Below are positions 36,264-45,052 of a stretch of DNA of 64,000 nt, piece by piece. Source of the DNA: Pedobacter cryoconitis (GTDB lineage: Bacteria; Bacteroidota; Bacteroidia; Sphingobacteriales; Sphingobacteriaceae); the NCBI RefSeq assembly GCF_001590605.1, contig NZ_CP014504.1, positions 372,001 through 436,000 of the forward strand, in the 5' to 3' direction. Each line of letters opens with the position of its first letter. Position 1 is the first letter of the stretch. A program made the translations under genes and the position numbers. The notes under the pieces were generated by a model. The model was not told the origin of the DNA. It saw nothing but the letters and a program-made list of their open reading frames with translations, and ran no database searches.

Positions 36264-37445
36264 TTAATAATGCTGTATAATTGTGCTTTTGATAATAATT
36301 TTACCCTCAGTATTGCTTTGCGTAAAGATGATGAAGGCTGTGTCATCAGGTTTAATATGATATTTATCAACCAGGGTAGCCGCTTTGTCTGGATAGTTTC
36401 TGACAATTACATTTCCAACCAGGTTTTTTTCCTTCTTTATTTTTGCGGCAGACATTACCTCGTTGAGCCGAAATATTCTTCCTGGAAACTCTGGATGAAT
36501 GACAGAAGAGGTATAGAGTTGAGTTTGATGATGAAATTTTTGCAACTGATATCTTTCTGCAATGAGGTTAAAAGCACCGCTTTTTAAAAGGGCTACATCT
36601 GGTTCATATAAGTATTGACCTGGAATAACCGAACCTGTAATAGTAGTGCTTCCTTCTTCACCGAGTATAAATCTGAACTGCTTTTGTGTCGCATTTAAGG
36701 TAGAACAAATGATGTTAGGGGAACCTTCAAAATCTCTTTCGATCACCCAGATCAATTCTTTGCATTCATTTTTAACACTGACAATATGTATTTCAGCTAC
36801 GTGATCCAGTTCTTTTAATCCAGCGCTGAGATCTAGTAGCGGAGCAGTTTTAAGCAGTATCCGTTTTGCTTTTGACAATAACAGACTGAGATTTTCTACG
36901 ATATCAGGAGTACAGTCTTTGAGCATAAAAACCTTTCCGGAAGTACTTCTTCTGGCTGGATCAATATAAACGCAATCGAATTTCTGATCGGTGTTTTTTA
37001 AGAATTCAAGACCATCTCCGGCAATGAATTGTACATTTTTCTGGTGTAATAAAACTCCGTTATAACTGGCAATTGCTGATAATTCTTCATTGATTTCACA
37101 ATGTGTAACAGACTTTATTTTTTTGGAAAAGTAATAACTGTCTACACCGTAACCACCTGTCAGATCAATGATTGAACTTCCTGTGGCCAAACCAGCTTTA
37201 TAAGCTGCGGTAATCTCTGAAGAACATTGTTCTACCGATAATAAGGGTGGGTAGTAAATGAAATCGGTATTAAACCATGTTGGCAATTTGCGGAATGACT
37301 TTTTTCTGGACGCGATCTGATTGGCCAGTTCTTTTCCCGTAACCTCTGGAAAAGGGCTTTTGGCCAGGGCAATTTTATGCACATCTGCGTTTAAATTGTC
37401 ATGGATATAATCCTGAACAGTCTGTTCTGTAATCCGCTTATTCAA
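36264..37445 (-). CDS. THUMP-like domain SAM-dependent methyltransferase-like protein
   Basis: A 393-residue protein conserved in Bacteroidota. A Rossmann methyltransferase core lies about residues 85-230, with SAM motif SIIDLTGGYGVDSYYFSK and catalytic-type YIDPARRS. It is flanked by an N-terminal helical region and a C-terminal THUMP-like domain (about 300-393). It probably modifies RNA; the target is unknown. The start is a TTG at 37445 overlapping the last 8 bases of lysC (no earlier ATG exists), so translation is probably coupled to lysC. It is the last gene of the YggS-GNAT-lysC operon. Confidence 0.82.
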   Translation of the reverse strand: MNKRITEQTVQDYIHDNLNADVHKIALAKSPFPEVTGKELANQIASRKKSFRKLPTWFNTDFIYYPPLLSVEQCSSEITAAYKAGLATGSSIIDLTGGYGVDSYYFSKKIKSVTHCEINEELSAIASYNGVLLHQKNVQFIAGDGLEFLKNTDQKFDCVYIDPARRSTSGKVFMLKDCTPDIVENLSLLLSKAKRILLKTAPLLDLSAGLKELDHVAEIHIVSVKNECKELIWVIERDFEGSPNIICSTLNATQKQFRFILGEEGSTTITGSVIPGQYLYEPDVALLKSGAFNLIAERYQLQKFHHQTQLYTSSVIHPEFPGRIFRLNEVMSAAKIKKEKNLVGNVIVRNYPDKAATLVDKYHIKPDDTAFIIFTQSNTEGKIIIKSTIIQHY

Positions 37446-38712
37446 GAGTTGATTTATCTTTCATTACAATCTGGCAGGTATGACGACTTTTTACTTCCAG
37501 TAAAATATCTTTATTGATAGTCACTCTGTTAATGGTATCCTGGTTATAGTAACGGATGGTCACCAATTCCAGGCCTTCGTTGTATTTTACTTTATATAAG
37601 ATTGATAAATCCTGAATCAGGTTATTTATCTTTTCTTCTTCATGGTCTACACTCACAGAAAAGCTCAATGCTGAATTCAGCATTGTATTTACTTTCACTT
37701 TGTGTTTATGAAACAGGCTGAAGATATCACTCAGGTTTTCTTCAATGATAAAGGAGAAATCCTTCGGTAATATCGAAATCAACACTTGGTTCACTTTGAA
37801 AATGAAGGAAGGTACTGGAAGTTCACTGTTAATACCATTAATTGCTGTCCCTTCACTCGTTGGATGAAGAAATGACTTCACATACAAAGGGATATTTTTA
37901 TTTTGAAGGGGCTTGATCGTCTTGGGATGAATCACTGTTGCCCCGTAATAAGTAAGCTCGATAGCATCATGATAAGAAAGTTGTGGGATCCGCTCTGTTT
38001 CATCAAACCATTTGGGGTCTGCATTTAATACCCCTGGTACATCTTTCCAGATAGTCAGTGCCGTGGCATCCAGACAGGCACAGAAAATAGCAGCAGAATA
38101 ATCTGAGCCTTCTCTACCTAGTGTGGTTGTAAAGTTTTCACTGGTACTGCCAATAAATCCCTGAGTGACTACAATGCTTTTCTTCAATAGTGGAACAAGG
38201 TTACGTTGGATTTCTGTTTCTGTTTTGTCCCAGTCTACTTGTCCTTCGCGGTAAGTATTGTCAGTTTTAATGAAGTTTCTGGCATCTGCCCAGACTGCAG
38301 AAATATTACTTTCATTGAGATAAGCGGCTACAATTTTAGTAGAAACTACTTCACCAATAGAAACAATCTGGTCATAAATATAATCTGGGGCATCACTTGC
38401 TTCCTCCTCTAAGAGCCATTCGATTTCTACGAAAGTATTAGCGATGTCATTAAATACAGGATGGTTATGGTTATCAAATAAATCATTTAAGATATTGAAA
38501 TGATAAGCTTTGACTTCATCGAGTAAGTTGTGCGTGTTTTCTTGCCCGAGGCTATAAGCGTTAGAAAGCAATTCTAGTTTATTGGTCATTTTACCCATCG
38601 CAGAAACTACGATCAGTAAATTTTCTTTTTCAGCTTGCTGGATAATAGCAACAAGATTTTTTACTGCTTCTGCATTCACGACAGAAGCACCCCCGAATTT
38701 AAATACCTGCAT
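37438..38712 (-). CDS. lysC: Aspartate kinase (monofunctional)
   Basis: A 424-residue enzyme that makes aspartyl phosphate, the first step for Lys, Met, Thr and diaminopimelate. The N-terminal kinase motif is VFKFGGASV; further kinase motifs are TQGFIGST, TTLGREGSDYSAA and WKDVPGVLNADPK. ACT-type regulatory regions follow (LISILPKDFSFIIEENLSDI; VDHEEEKINNL). It is not fused to homoserine dehydrogenase. It lies in a four-gene minus-strand operon between the GNAT and THUMP-like genes. Which amino acid feeds back on it is unknown. Confidence 0.93.
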   Translation of the reverse strand: MQVFKFGGASVVNAEAVKNLVAIIQQAEKENLLIVVSAMGKMTNKLELLSNAYSLGQENTHNLLDEVKAYHFNILNDLFDNHNHPVFNDIANTFVEIEWLLEEEASDAPDYIYDQIVSIGEVVSTKIVAAYLNESNISAVWADARNFIKTDNTYREGQVDWDKTETEIQRNLVPLLKKSIVVTQGFIGSTSENFTTTLGREGSDYSAAIFCACLDATALTIWKDVPGVLNADPKWFDETERIPQLSYHDAIELTYYGATVIHPKTIKPLQNKNIPLYVKSFLHPTSEGTAINGINSELPVPSFIFKVNQVLISILPKDFSFIIEENLSDIFSLFHKHKVKVNTMLNSALSFSVSVDHEEEKINNLIQDLSILYKVKYNEGLELVTIRYYNQDTINRVTINKDILLEVKSRHTCQIVMKDKSTLE

Positions 38713-38731
38713 TGTTTATTTGAATTTTTTT

Positions 38732-39190
38732 TTAAAGCTGGTCTTTATTAAAAGACGCATTTAACCATCCTGTCTCAATCTGAGCATTATATTTAGTATA
38801 GAAGTTGATGGCTGGTTCATTCCAGTCCAGCACTTGCCATGTCATTCCTTTATAATTTTTATCCCTGGCTTCTTTCATTACTCTTTCAAAAAGGATCTTT
38901 CCTAGCCCTTTTCCTCTCTGGCTTTCTGTAACAATAAAATCTTCCAGATATAAACGACAGCCTTTCCAGGTTGAGTATCGGGTGTAATAAAGTGCGAAAC
39001 CCAGAATTCCTGTTGCATCTTCTGCTACAAAAGCTTTCCAGACAGATTGTGTTCCAAATCCGGCGTCTTCAAATTCTGCTAAGGTAACAGTCACTTCTTC
39101 CGGAGCTTTTTCATAGACTGCTAATTCATGGATCAGCTCCAATAAACGCGGGCAATCTTCTTTTACTGCGAACCTGAGTTGAATATCCAT
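38732..39190 (-). CDS. GNAT-family N-acetyltransferase (SAT-like)
   Basis: A 152-residue acetyltransferase. The acetyl-CoA loop is GKGLGKILFERVM (Q/R-x-x-G-x-G/A) and the start (IQLRFAVKEDCPRLLELIHELAVYEK) and YLEDFIVTESQRGKG strand resemble spermidine/spermine N1-acetyltransferase-like members (SSAT/thialysine). The exact substrate is unknown. It is preceded 4 bp upstream by the YggS-like gene and followed by lysC in the same operon. Confidence 0.87.
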   Translation of the reverse strand: MDIQLRFAVKEDCPRLLELIHELAVYEKAPEEVTVTLAEFEDAGFGTQSVWKAFVAEDATGILGFALYYTRYSTWKGCRLYLEDFIVTESQRGKGLGKILFERVMKEARDKNYKGMTWQVLDWNEPAINFYTKYNAQIETGWLNASFNKDQL

Positions 39191-39194
39191 GCGT

Positions 39195-39881
39195 TTATGC
39201 TTTATAATGTTTGATTTTTCTTACACCAAAAATACTGCTTCCTATTCTTACCATTGTGCTGCCTTCTTCGATTGCTAATTTGTAATCGCCTGACATTCCC
39301 ATAGATAATTCTTTAAATGAATCTTCTTTTCTGAAAAAGCTGGTTTTAATACCATCAAAAAGTACTTTTAGTTCCTGAAACTCATCTTTAGTTTGTTTTT
39401 CAGGTGCATTGTTCGTCGCAATACCCATCAGGCCGGTAATACGGATGTTTTTCATAGCAAGGTATTCTTCTGATCTTAAGAGTTCGATCGTTTCTGCATG
39501 ATCCAGTCCAAATTTCGTATCCTCGTCAGCAATATAAACTTGAAGCAAACAGTCAATTATCCTGTCATTTTTTGCCGCTTGTTTGTTAATTTCTGCCAGT
39601 AGTTTTACACTGTCAACAGATTGGATCAATTTGATGAAAGGAGCGATGTATTTAACCTTATTAGTTTGGAGGTGCCCAATCAGATGCCATTCAATATCTT
39701 TTGGCAGCGCTTCTTGTTTTTCTACCAATTCCTGAACAATGTTTTCTCCAAAAATCCGCTGTCCTGCATGGTATGCTTCCAAAACTGCTGCTGCTTCATT
39801 GAATTTTGAGACGGCAATTAATTCGACATTTTCCCCTTCTAATTCCTTTTTATATTTTAATAAGTTATCTGCTATGCTCAT
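39195..39881 (-). CDS. YggS/PLPBP-family pyridoxal phosphate homeostasis protein
   Basis: A 228-residue PLP-binding TIM-barrel protein. The PLP-binding Lys26 is in LIAVSKFNE. Further hallmarks are FGENIVQELVEK, IEWHLIGHLQTNKVKYIAPF, LLQVYIADEDTKFGLD and ELSMGMSGDYKLAIEEGSTMVRIGSSIFG. It is not an enzyme but maintains PLP balance and amino acid pools. It is the first gene of the operon with GNAT, lysC and the THUMP-like gene; the DUF4296 gene is divergent, 71 bp away. Confidence 0.92.
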   Translation of the reverse strand: MSIADNLLKYKKELEGENVELIAVSKFNEAAAVLEAYHAGQRIFGENIVQELVEKQEALPKDIEWHLIGHLQTNKVKYIAPFIKLIQSVDSVKLLAEINKQAAKNDRIIDCLLQVYIADEDTKFGLDHAETIELLRSEEYLAMKNIRITGLMGIATNNAPEKQTKDEFQELKVLFDGIKTSFFRKEDSFKELSMGMSGDYKLAIEEGSTMVRIGSSIFGVRKIKHYKA

Positions 39882-39952
39882 TTATCAGTATTTTTGGTAA
39901 AATTAACAACCTTAGCTTAAATAGCTACGGAAAAAATAATGTTTTATAAACA

Positions 39953-40591
39953 ATGAGAAATTTTTTGTGCATTTGCCTGCTGTTCATCGGTATAGGAGGA
40001 TGTAAGCCGGGTATACCCTCAGATATTGTCCAGCCAGATAAAATGCAGGATGTTTTATTTGACATCCACATGGTGGACGGATATATTTCAACTATTGCCA
40101 ACGCAGATTCAGCGAAAAGCACAAGTGCAGCTTATTATAAGGGTATTTATAAAAAGTTTGGGATTGATTCTGTGATGTATACTAAAAGTATGAATTACTA
40201 TTATGATCATCCTGAGGTTTTGAATACCATGTATGACAAGATTACAGGAAAATTAAAGAAGGTTAAAGAGAAGGAAGATAAAATCAATGCGAAACGTTTA
40301 AAGAAAATTGCAGCTATCGAAAAGGCAAAAAAAGATAGCCTGGATAAAGCTGACCCTAAAAGGGTAATCAGAGCGGCAGCGGCTAAAAAAGATAGTCTTG
40401 CCAAGGCAGAAATACTGTTGAAAAAGACTAAAGCAGATGCTGCGAAAAAAATGAAGAAAGATAGCCTTGCCAGAGTAACTGAATTGAAGAAGGTGAAAAA
40501 GGAAGAGGCCAGGAAATTAAAAGTGCGCACAGATGAGGCAGCGGCCATGAAAAAGGAAAGTGGTGCCAGTGCGGCTAAAAAGAATAAATAG
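39953..40591 (+). CDS. DUF4296 lipoprotein with long Lys/Ala-rich tail
   Basis: A 212-residue lipoprotein (lipobox IGGC, Cys17). The first half matches DUF4296 (DIVQPDKMQDVLFDIHMVDG, YYKGIYKKFGIDSVMYTKSM, YYYDHPEVLNTMYDKIT). Residues about 100-212 form a strongly charged Lys/Ala/Asp-rich helical tail with repeated AKKDSL units (IEKAKKDSL, AAKKDSLAKAE, MKKDSLARV), probably an extended coiled coil in the periplasm. The function is unknown. It is followed 2 bp later by mutS2 on the same strand and likely cotranscribed. Confidence 0.82.
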   Translation: MRNFLCICLLFIGIGGCKPGIPSDIVQPDKMQDVLFDIHMVDGYISTIANADSAKSTSAAYYKGIYKKFGIDSVMYTKSMNYYYDHPEVLNTMYDKITGKLKKVKEKEDKINAKRLKKIAAIEKAKKDSLDKADPKRVIRAAAAKKDSLAKAEILLKKTKADAAKKMKKDSLARVTELKKVKKEEARKLKVRTDEAAAMKKESGASAAKKNK

Positions 40592-40593
40592 AA

Positions 40594-42966
40594 ATGATAT
40601 ATCCCGATAATTGTTTAGATAGACTTGGCTTCAGTGAAGTCAGACAACTCATCCTAAAGCATTGCCTGAGTCCGATGGGACAATATATGGTCAGCAAAAT
40701 GCAGGTGATGAATAAATTTGATCAGATTAATAAGTTTTTAAGACAGACTAAAGAATTTAAAAATATCCTGGAAAACCAGGAGCCGTTACAAATCAGTACT
40801 TTTTTTGATATTAAATCACTGGCCGAAAAGGTAAGGGTAGAGGGTAGTTACCTGATGGAGGAAGAATTATTCCAGATTTACCTCTCTTTACAGACTGTTT
40901 TTTCAGTATTGCGTTTTTTTGAGGAGAGAAAAGATGTTTATCCTAATCTGGAAGCGCTGTTTGAGCATTTGCCAGTGGAAAAAAACATCCTTCGGAAAAT
41001 AGAAGCTGTGCTTGATCCTAAAGGTAAAATCAAACCTAACGCTTCTTCTAAATTGCAGGAAATCATTGGGGATATTGCTAAAGGCGAACAGGAAGTCCGT
41101 AAAAGGATGGATGTAATTTATAAGCAGGCAGTAGCCAGCAACTGGGTAGCAGACGGAAGTTTAACGATCCGTGACGGAAGAATGTGTATCCCTATCCTGG
41201 CGGAGAATAAGCGTAAGATGAAAGGTTTCATTCATGATGAATCTGCCAGCGGGCAGACAGTGTATATGGAGCCGGAAGTAGTATTTACGCTGAACAATAA
41301 AATAAGAGACCTCGAATTTGATAAGAGACGTGAGATTATCAGGATTTTAATTGCACTGACCGATGATTTAAGGCCGTTTACGCCATTACTGCTTTCTTAC
41401 CATGGTTTCCTGACTAAACTGGATTTTGTAAGAGCTAAAGCTTTATTTGCTATTGAGGTAGAGGCCGATATGCCTGTGCTGGTGGCTGAACCAAGAATTA
41501 AACTGATCAATGCAAAGCATCCTCTGTTATACTTGTCATTTAAAGAAGACAAGAAAACAGTTGTGCCCCTTAATATTCATATGAATGAAAATTTAAGGAT
41601 CGTATTGGTTTCAGGGCCAAATGCAGGAGGTAAATCTGTTTGCATGAAAACTGTGGGGCTTTTACAGCTGATGTTGCAATCGGGATTGCTGATTCCTGCA
41701 CATGAATCAAGTGAGGTGGGTATATTTGATAATATCTTCGCCGATATTGGTGATGATCAGAGTATCGAAAGTGATTTAAGTACCTATAGTGCACATTTAA
41801 CAAAAATGCGTTATTTCGTTGCACATGCTACACCTAAGTCATTGGTGATGATTGATGAGTTTGGTACCGGGACAGATCCTCAGTTTGGCGGGCCAATGGC
41901 CGAAGCTGTATTGGAAGTGCTGAATAATAAAAAGGTGAGAGGCGTAATGACCACCCACTATTCAAATCTTAAATTATTTGCTGGTAATACCCCGGGACTG
42001 GAAAATGCTTCTATGTTGTTTGATAACGATAAGATGAAGCCTTTGTATGTACTGGAAATAGGTAAGCCTGGAAGTTCTTATGCTTTTGAAATTGCGCAGA
42101 ATATTGGCTTGCAAAAAGAAGTACTGGCTTTGGCCCGGGAAAAAACAGGAACCAATCAAAATAGAATTGACAGCTTACTGGTCGATCTGGAAAGAGAGAA
42201 AAAACAGATTTATGATACTAAAATCCAGTTGTCTCTGCAACAGAATAAAGTAAAGAACCTGGTCAAAGAAAACGAAGAATTACAGCAATTTTTAGAAGAA
42301 AACAGAAAAACGCTGATTAAAGAAGCTAAGCTTGAAGCGCAGACGATTATAAAAAATGCAAATAAGCTGGTAGAAAATACAATTGCTGGTATTAAGGAGA
42401 ATCAGGCTGATAAAGTAGCAACTAAACAGCTAAGACAAGACTTACAGAAGAGTTTGGTTCAGCACCAGGTTAAAGAAGAAAAGAAGCCTGAGAAGGTAGT
42501 GATTTCAACGACTGCTATTGAAGTTGGTGATTGGGTACAGCTGAATAATACGGAAACAATGGGACAGGTAATGGAAATTAACCGTGGTAATTTAGTGCTG
42601 GCACTAGGTGATCTCCGTTCTGTTGTGAAGAAAGACAGGGTACAGAAAATCAGTAATAAGCAGGCAAAAAAGGTTGTACAAAGCAATTCTTTTTCTGGAA
42701 GAATGTCTGAGGCCATCGGTAATTTTACTGCTGAACTGGATCTTCGCGGCATGCGTGGGGAAAATGCGATCCAGGAAGTTGAAAAGTATCTGGATAAGTC
42801 AATTATGCTGGGCTTTCCTTTTATTAAGCTGATTCATGGTAAGGGGGATGGCATCCTTCGGAAATTAATCAGGGAATATCTGCGTAAGTATAGCCAGGTC
42901 AACAGGGTTGAAGATGAACATGCTGATAGGGGCGGGGATGGTATAACATATGTGTATTTCAATTAA
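40594..42966 (+). CDS. mutS2: Endonuclease MutS2
   Basis: A 790-residue MutS-family ATPase with a C-terminal Smr nuclease domain. Walker A is GPNAGGKS (341-348), followed by the Walker B/ABC-type MIDEFGTGTDPQFGG and TTHYSNLKLF. A long coiled coil (about 520-640) precedes a KOW-like segment and the Smr domain (about 715-790; ELDLRGMRGENAIQEVEKYL and KLIHGKGDGIL). It suppresses homologous recombination and, in Firmicutes, rescues collided ribosomes. It lacks the mismatch-recognition domain of MutS. Confidence 0.96.
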   Translation: MIYPDNCLDRLGFSEVRQLILKHCLSPMGQYMVSKMQVMNKFDQINKFLRQTKEFKNILENQEPLQISTFFDIKSLAEKVRVEGSYLMEEELFQIYLSLQTVFSVLRFFEERKDVYPNLEALFEHLPVEKNILRKIEAVLDPKGKIKPNASSKLQEIIGDIAKGEQEVRKRMDVIYKQAVASNWVADGSLTIRDGRMCIPILAENKRKMKGFIHDESASGQTVYMEPEVVFTLNNKIRDLEFDKRREIIRILIALTDDLRPFTPLLLSYHGFLTKLDFVRAKALFAIEVEADMPVLVAEPRIKLINAKHPLLYLSFKEDKKTVVPLNIHMNENLRIVLVSGPNAGGKSVCMKTVGLLQLMLQSGLLIPAHESSEVGIFDNIFADIGDDQSIESDLSTYSAHLTKMRYFVAHATPKSLVMIDEFGTGTDPQFGGPMAEAVLEVLNNKKVRGVMTTHYSNLKLFAGNTPGLENASMLFDNDKMKPLYVLEIGKPGSSYAFEIAQNIGLQKEVLALAREKTGTNQNRIDSLLVDLEREKKQIYDTKIQLSLQQNKVKNLVKENEELQQFLEENRKTLIKEAKLEAQTIIKNANKLVENTIAGIKENQADKVATKQLRQDLQKSLVQHQVKEEKKPEKVVISTTAIEVGDWVQLNNTETMGQVMEINRGNLVLALGDLRSVVKKDRVQKISNKQAKKVVQSNSFSGRMSEAIGNFTAELDLRGMRGENAIQEVEKYLDKSIMLGFPFIKLIHGKGDGILRKLIREYLRKYSQVNRVEDEHADRGGDGITYVYFN

Positions 42967-43015
42967 TTAAACATAATTCATCCTGGATTGTTTAATCAAT
43001 AAAAACCATCCTGTT

Positions 43016-44107
43016 ATGAAAACAATTTTTACTTCAATCTTTATCTTGTTTTTGCTATCAGCTTGTGAAAAAAGCAAAAACAATGATAGTCCGGAAACTT
43101 TACCGGATGCCGATATAAAAACAGAAGTACTCACTCAATCTTTAAGGTTCCCGTGGGAAATGATATATGGACCAGATAATTTTATCTGGTTCACCGAAAG
43201 GGCTGGAAAAATCAGCCGGTTAAATCCACTGAATGGTGTGATTACTTTAGTACACACCATTACTGAAGTAACGAGCGTTGGTGAAGGTGGGCTGCTGGGG
43301 ATGGCATTGCATCCACAGTTCAGTACTAATCCCTACGTATATGTGGTTTATGACTATGGTTCTGGAAATAAAGGAAAAGTGGTCCGGTTTACTTTTAACA
43401 ATGGCGTTTTGAGTGCTCCATTAGTTTTATTGGATCAGATCCCGGCTTCCTCCATTCATAATGGCTCAAGATTACTGATTACTCCGGATCTTAAATTATT
43501 GGTGACCACAGGCGATGCCAGTGCTGCTGCTCAGGCACAAAATACCAATAGCCTGTCCGGAAAAATTTTAAGGTTAAATCTGGATGGTTCTATTCCTTCA
43601 GATAATCCTTTACCAAATAATCCGGTATGGTCTTACGGGCACAGAAATCCGCAAGGATTGGTAATGGCAAACAACAGGCTATATTCTTCTGAGCATGGGC
43701 CTGATAATGATGATGAAATTAACTTGATTCAGAAAGGCAGAAATTATGGCTGGCCAAACGTGGAAGGATTATGTGATCAAGCAGAAGAAAAAACATTTTG
43801 TGCGCTTAATAACGTGGTAGAGCCGATGATGACCTGGACGCCTACCATTGCACCATCGGGTTTAACCTACTATAATTCGGACTATATTCCGCAATGGAAA
43901 AACTCTTTATTGGTTGTCGCGCTTAAAGGCTCAAGGCTGTTACAGCTAAAACTGGATGAAAGCGGGACAAAAATTACTTCTGCAAAGGATTTTCTGCAAA
44001 ATCAGTTCGGCAGATTAAGAGCAATCTGTCAGTCGCCGGATGGCAAAGTTTATATCGGAACCAGCAATGGAACAAATGATCAGATTATAGAAATCTCTGC
44101 CCGTTAA
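43016..44107 (+). CDS. PQQ-type sugar dehydrogenase-like lipoprotein (GSDH family)
   Basis: A 363-residue lipoprotein (lipobox LSAC, Cys17). The mature part is a six-bladed beta-propeller of the soluble glucose/sorbosone dehydrogenase family: LRFPWEMIYGPDNFIWFTERAGKISRL, GEGGLLGMALHPQF, SYGHRNPQGL, and SSEHGPDNDDEINLIQKGRNYGWP. These include the conserved PQQ/Ca-contacting His/Arg. It oxidises sugars or related compounds at the cell envelope if PQQ is available; a PQQ synthesis operon is not in the window, so the cofactor is assumed or scavenged. Confidence 0.86.
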   Translation: MKTIFTSIFILFLLSACEKSKNNDSPETLPDADIKTEVLTQSLRFPWEMIYGPDNFIWFTERAGKISRLNPLNGVITLVHTITEVTSVGEGGLLGMALHPQFSTNPYVYVVYDYGSGNKGKVVRFTFNNGVLSAPLVLLDQIPASSIHNGSRLLITPDLKLLVTTGDASAAAQAQNTNSLSGKILRLNLDGSIPSDNPLPNNPVWSYGHRNPQGLVMANNRLYSSEHGPDNDDEINLIQKGRNYGWPNVEGLCDQAEEKTFCALNNVVEPMMTWTPTIAPSGLTYYNSDYIPQWKNSLLVVALKGSRLLQLKLDESGTKITSAKDFLQNQFGRLRAICQSPDGKVYIGTSNGTNDQIIEISAR

Positions 44108-44215
44108 TTATTTGGTTACTTTACTAATCAGTCCATGAGATGCTAACTTTTGGGCAAATGTGTAGAGCCCAAACAGACAAATTGATGTAAACAGCAGTAG
44201 ATTAAGAGATTTCAT
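44108..44215 (-). CDS. Possible 35-residue small membrane or secreted peptide
   Basis: An ATG-initiated open frame of 35 residues on the minus strand. Residues about 4-20 are hydrophobic (NLLLFTSICLFGLYTFA) and the rest is basic (LASHGLISKVTK), so it could be a single-helix membrane peptide or a short signal-like peptide. It lies wholly in the intergenic region and its stop abuts the sugar dehydrogenase gene stop. The upstream region is AT-rich with no strong ribosome-binding site. It may be spurious; no family recognised. Confidence 0.35.
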   Translation of the reverse strand: MKSLNLLLFTSICLFGLYTFAQKLASHGLISKVTK

Positions 44216-44233
44216 TCAGCATATTTTGTTGCT

Positions 44234-44255
44234 AAACAATTGTACGAAATTGTTT
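44234..44255. promoter_or_regulatory. 8-bp inverted repeat upstream of scoA
   Basis: AAACAATT (44234-44241) and AATTGTTT (44248-44255) are separated by 6 bp. Position (about 80 bp before the scoA start) and symmetry suggest an operator. No T-run follows, so it is not a terminator. A regulator is not identified. Confidence 0.3.
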
Positions 44256-44336
44256 GGAAACAGATCCATGTAATAAAAAATATTAATATTTTGCCGGGGT
44301 GGTTTTTATCTATAATTTAGCAACCAAACCAAATAT

Positions 44337-45038
44337 ATGATCAATAAGAGAGTAGCGGATGCTGATGAAGCGATCCGCGATATTATAGACGGACAAACGA
44401 TTATGCTTGGAGGTTTCGGACTGTGTGGTATTCCTGAGAAGTGTATCGCCGCATTGGTAAAGAAAGGCGTGAAAGAGCTTACTTGTATTTCTAACAATGC
44501 AGGTGTAGATGATTTCGGAATTGGCCTGTTACTGAAAACCCGCCAGGTAAAGAAAATGGTTTCTTCTTATGTAGGAGAAAACGCCGAATTTGAGCGACAA
44601 TTGTTGAGTGGGGAATTAGAAGTTGAACTGATCCCTCAGGGAACTTTAGCGACCCGCTGTATGGCAGCTGGTTATGGCATGCCTGTAATTTATACCCCTG
44701 CTGGTGTAGGTACGGAGGTAGCCGAAGGGAAAGAAACCAGGAATTTTAATGGAAAGGATTATCTGATGGAATATGCATTCGAAGCTGATTTTGCAATTGT
44801 AAAAGCATGGAAAGGTGATACTGCAGGCAACCTTGTATTTCGCTCTACAAGCCGCAATTTTAATCCGGTTATGGCTATGGCAGGTAAAATCACAATTGCT
44901 GAAGTAGAAGAGCTGGTAGAGCCTGGTGAACTTGATCCGGACCATATCCATACTCCGGGTGTTTATGTACACCGTATTTTCCAGGGTTCAGCTTACGAGA
45001 AAAGAATAGAGCAGCGCACAGTAAGACCGCGTAATTAA
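44337..45038 (+). CDS. scoA: Succinyl-CoA:3-oxoacid CoA-transferase subunit A
   Basis: A 233-residue alpha subunit. The start [36 protein letters not shown] and the segments [32 protein letters not shown] and the C-terminal [24 protein letters not shown] are family signatures. It moves CoA between succinate and acetoacetate. It is followed 14 bp later by subunit B. The thiolase at 62.8 kb would complete ketone-body use. Confidence 0.95.
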   Translation: MINKRVADADEAIRDIIDGQTIMLGGFGLCGIPEKCIAALVKKGVKELTCISNNAGVDDFGIGLLLKTRQVKKMVSSYVGENAEFERQLLSGELEVELIPQGTLATRCMAAGYGMPVIYTPAGVGTEVAEGKETRNFNGKDYLMEYAFEADFAIVKAWKGDTAGNLVFRSTSRNFNPVMAMAGKITIAEVEELVEPGELDPDHIHTPGVYVHRIFQGSAYEKRIEQRTVRPRN

Positions 45039-45052
45039 CCAATCAAATATTT

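Noticed and set aside
40207..40548. Ala/Phe/Ser-rich open frame on the minus strand in the DUF4296 gene
   Set aside because: It mirrors the AAG/GCT-rich repeat tail; not a gene.
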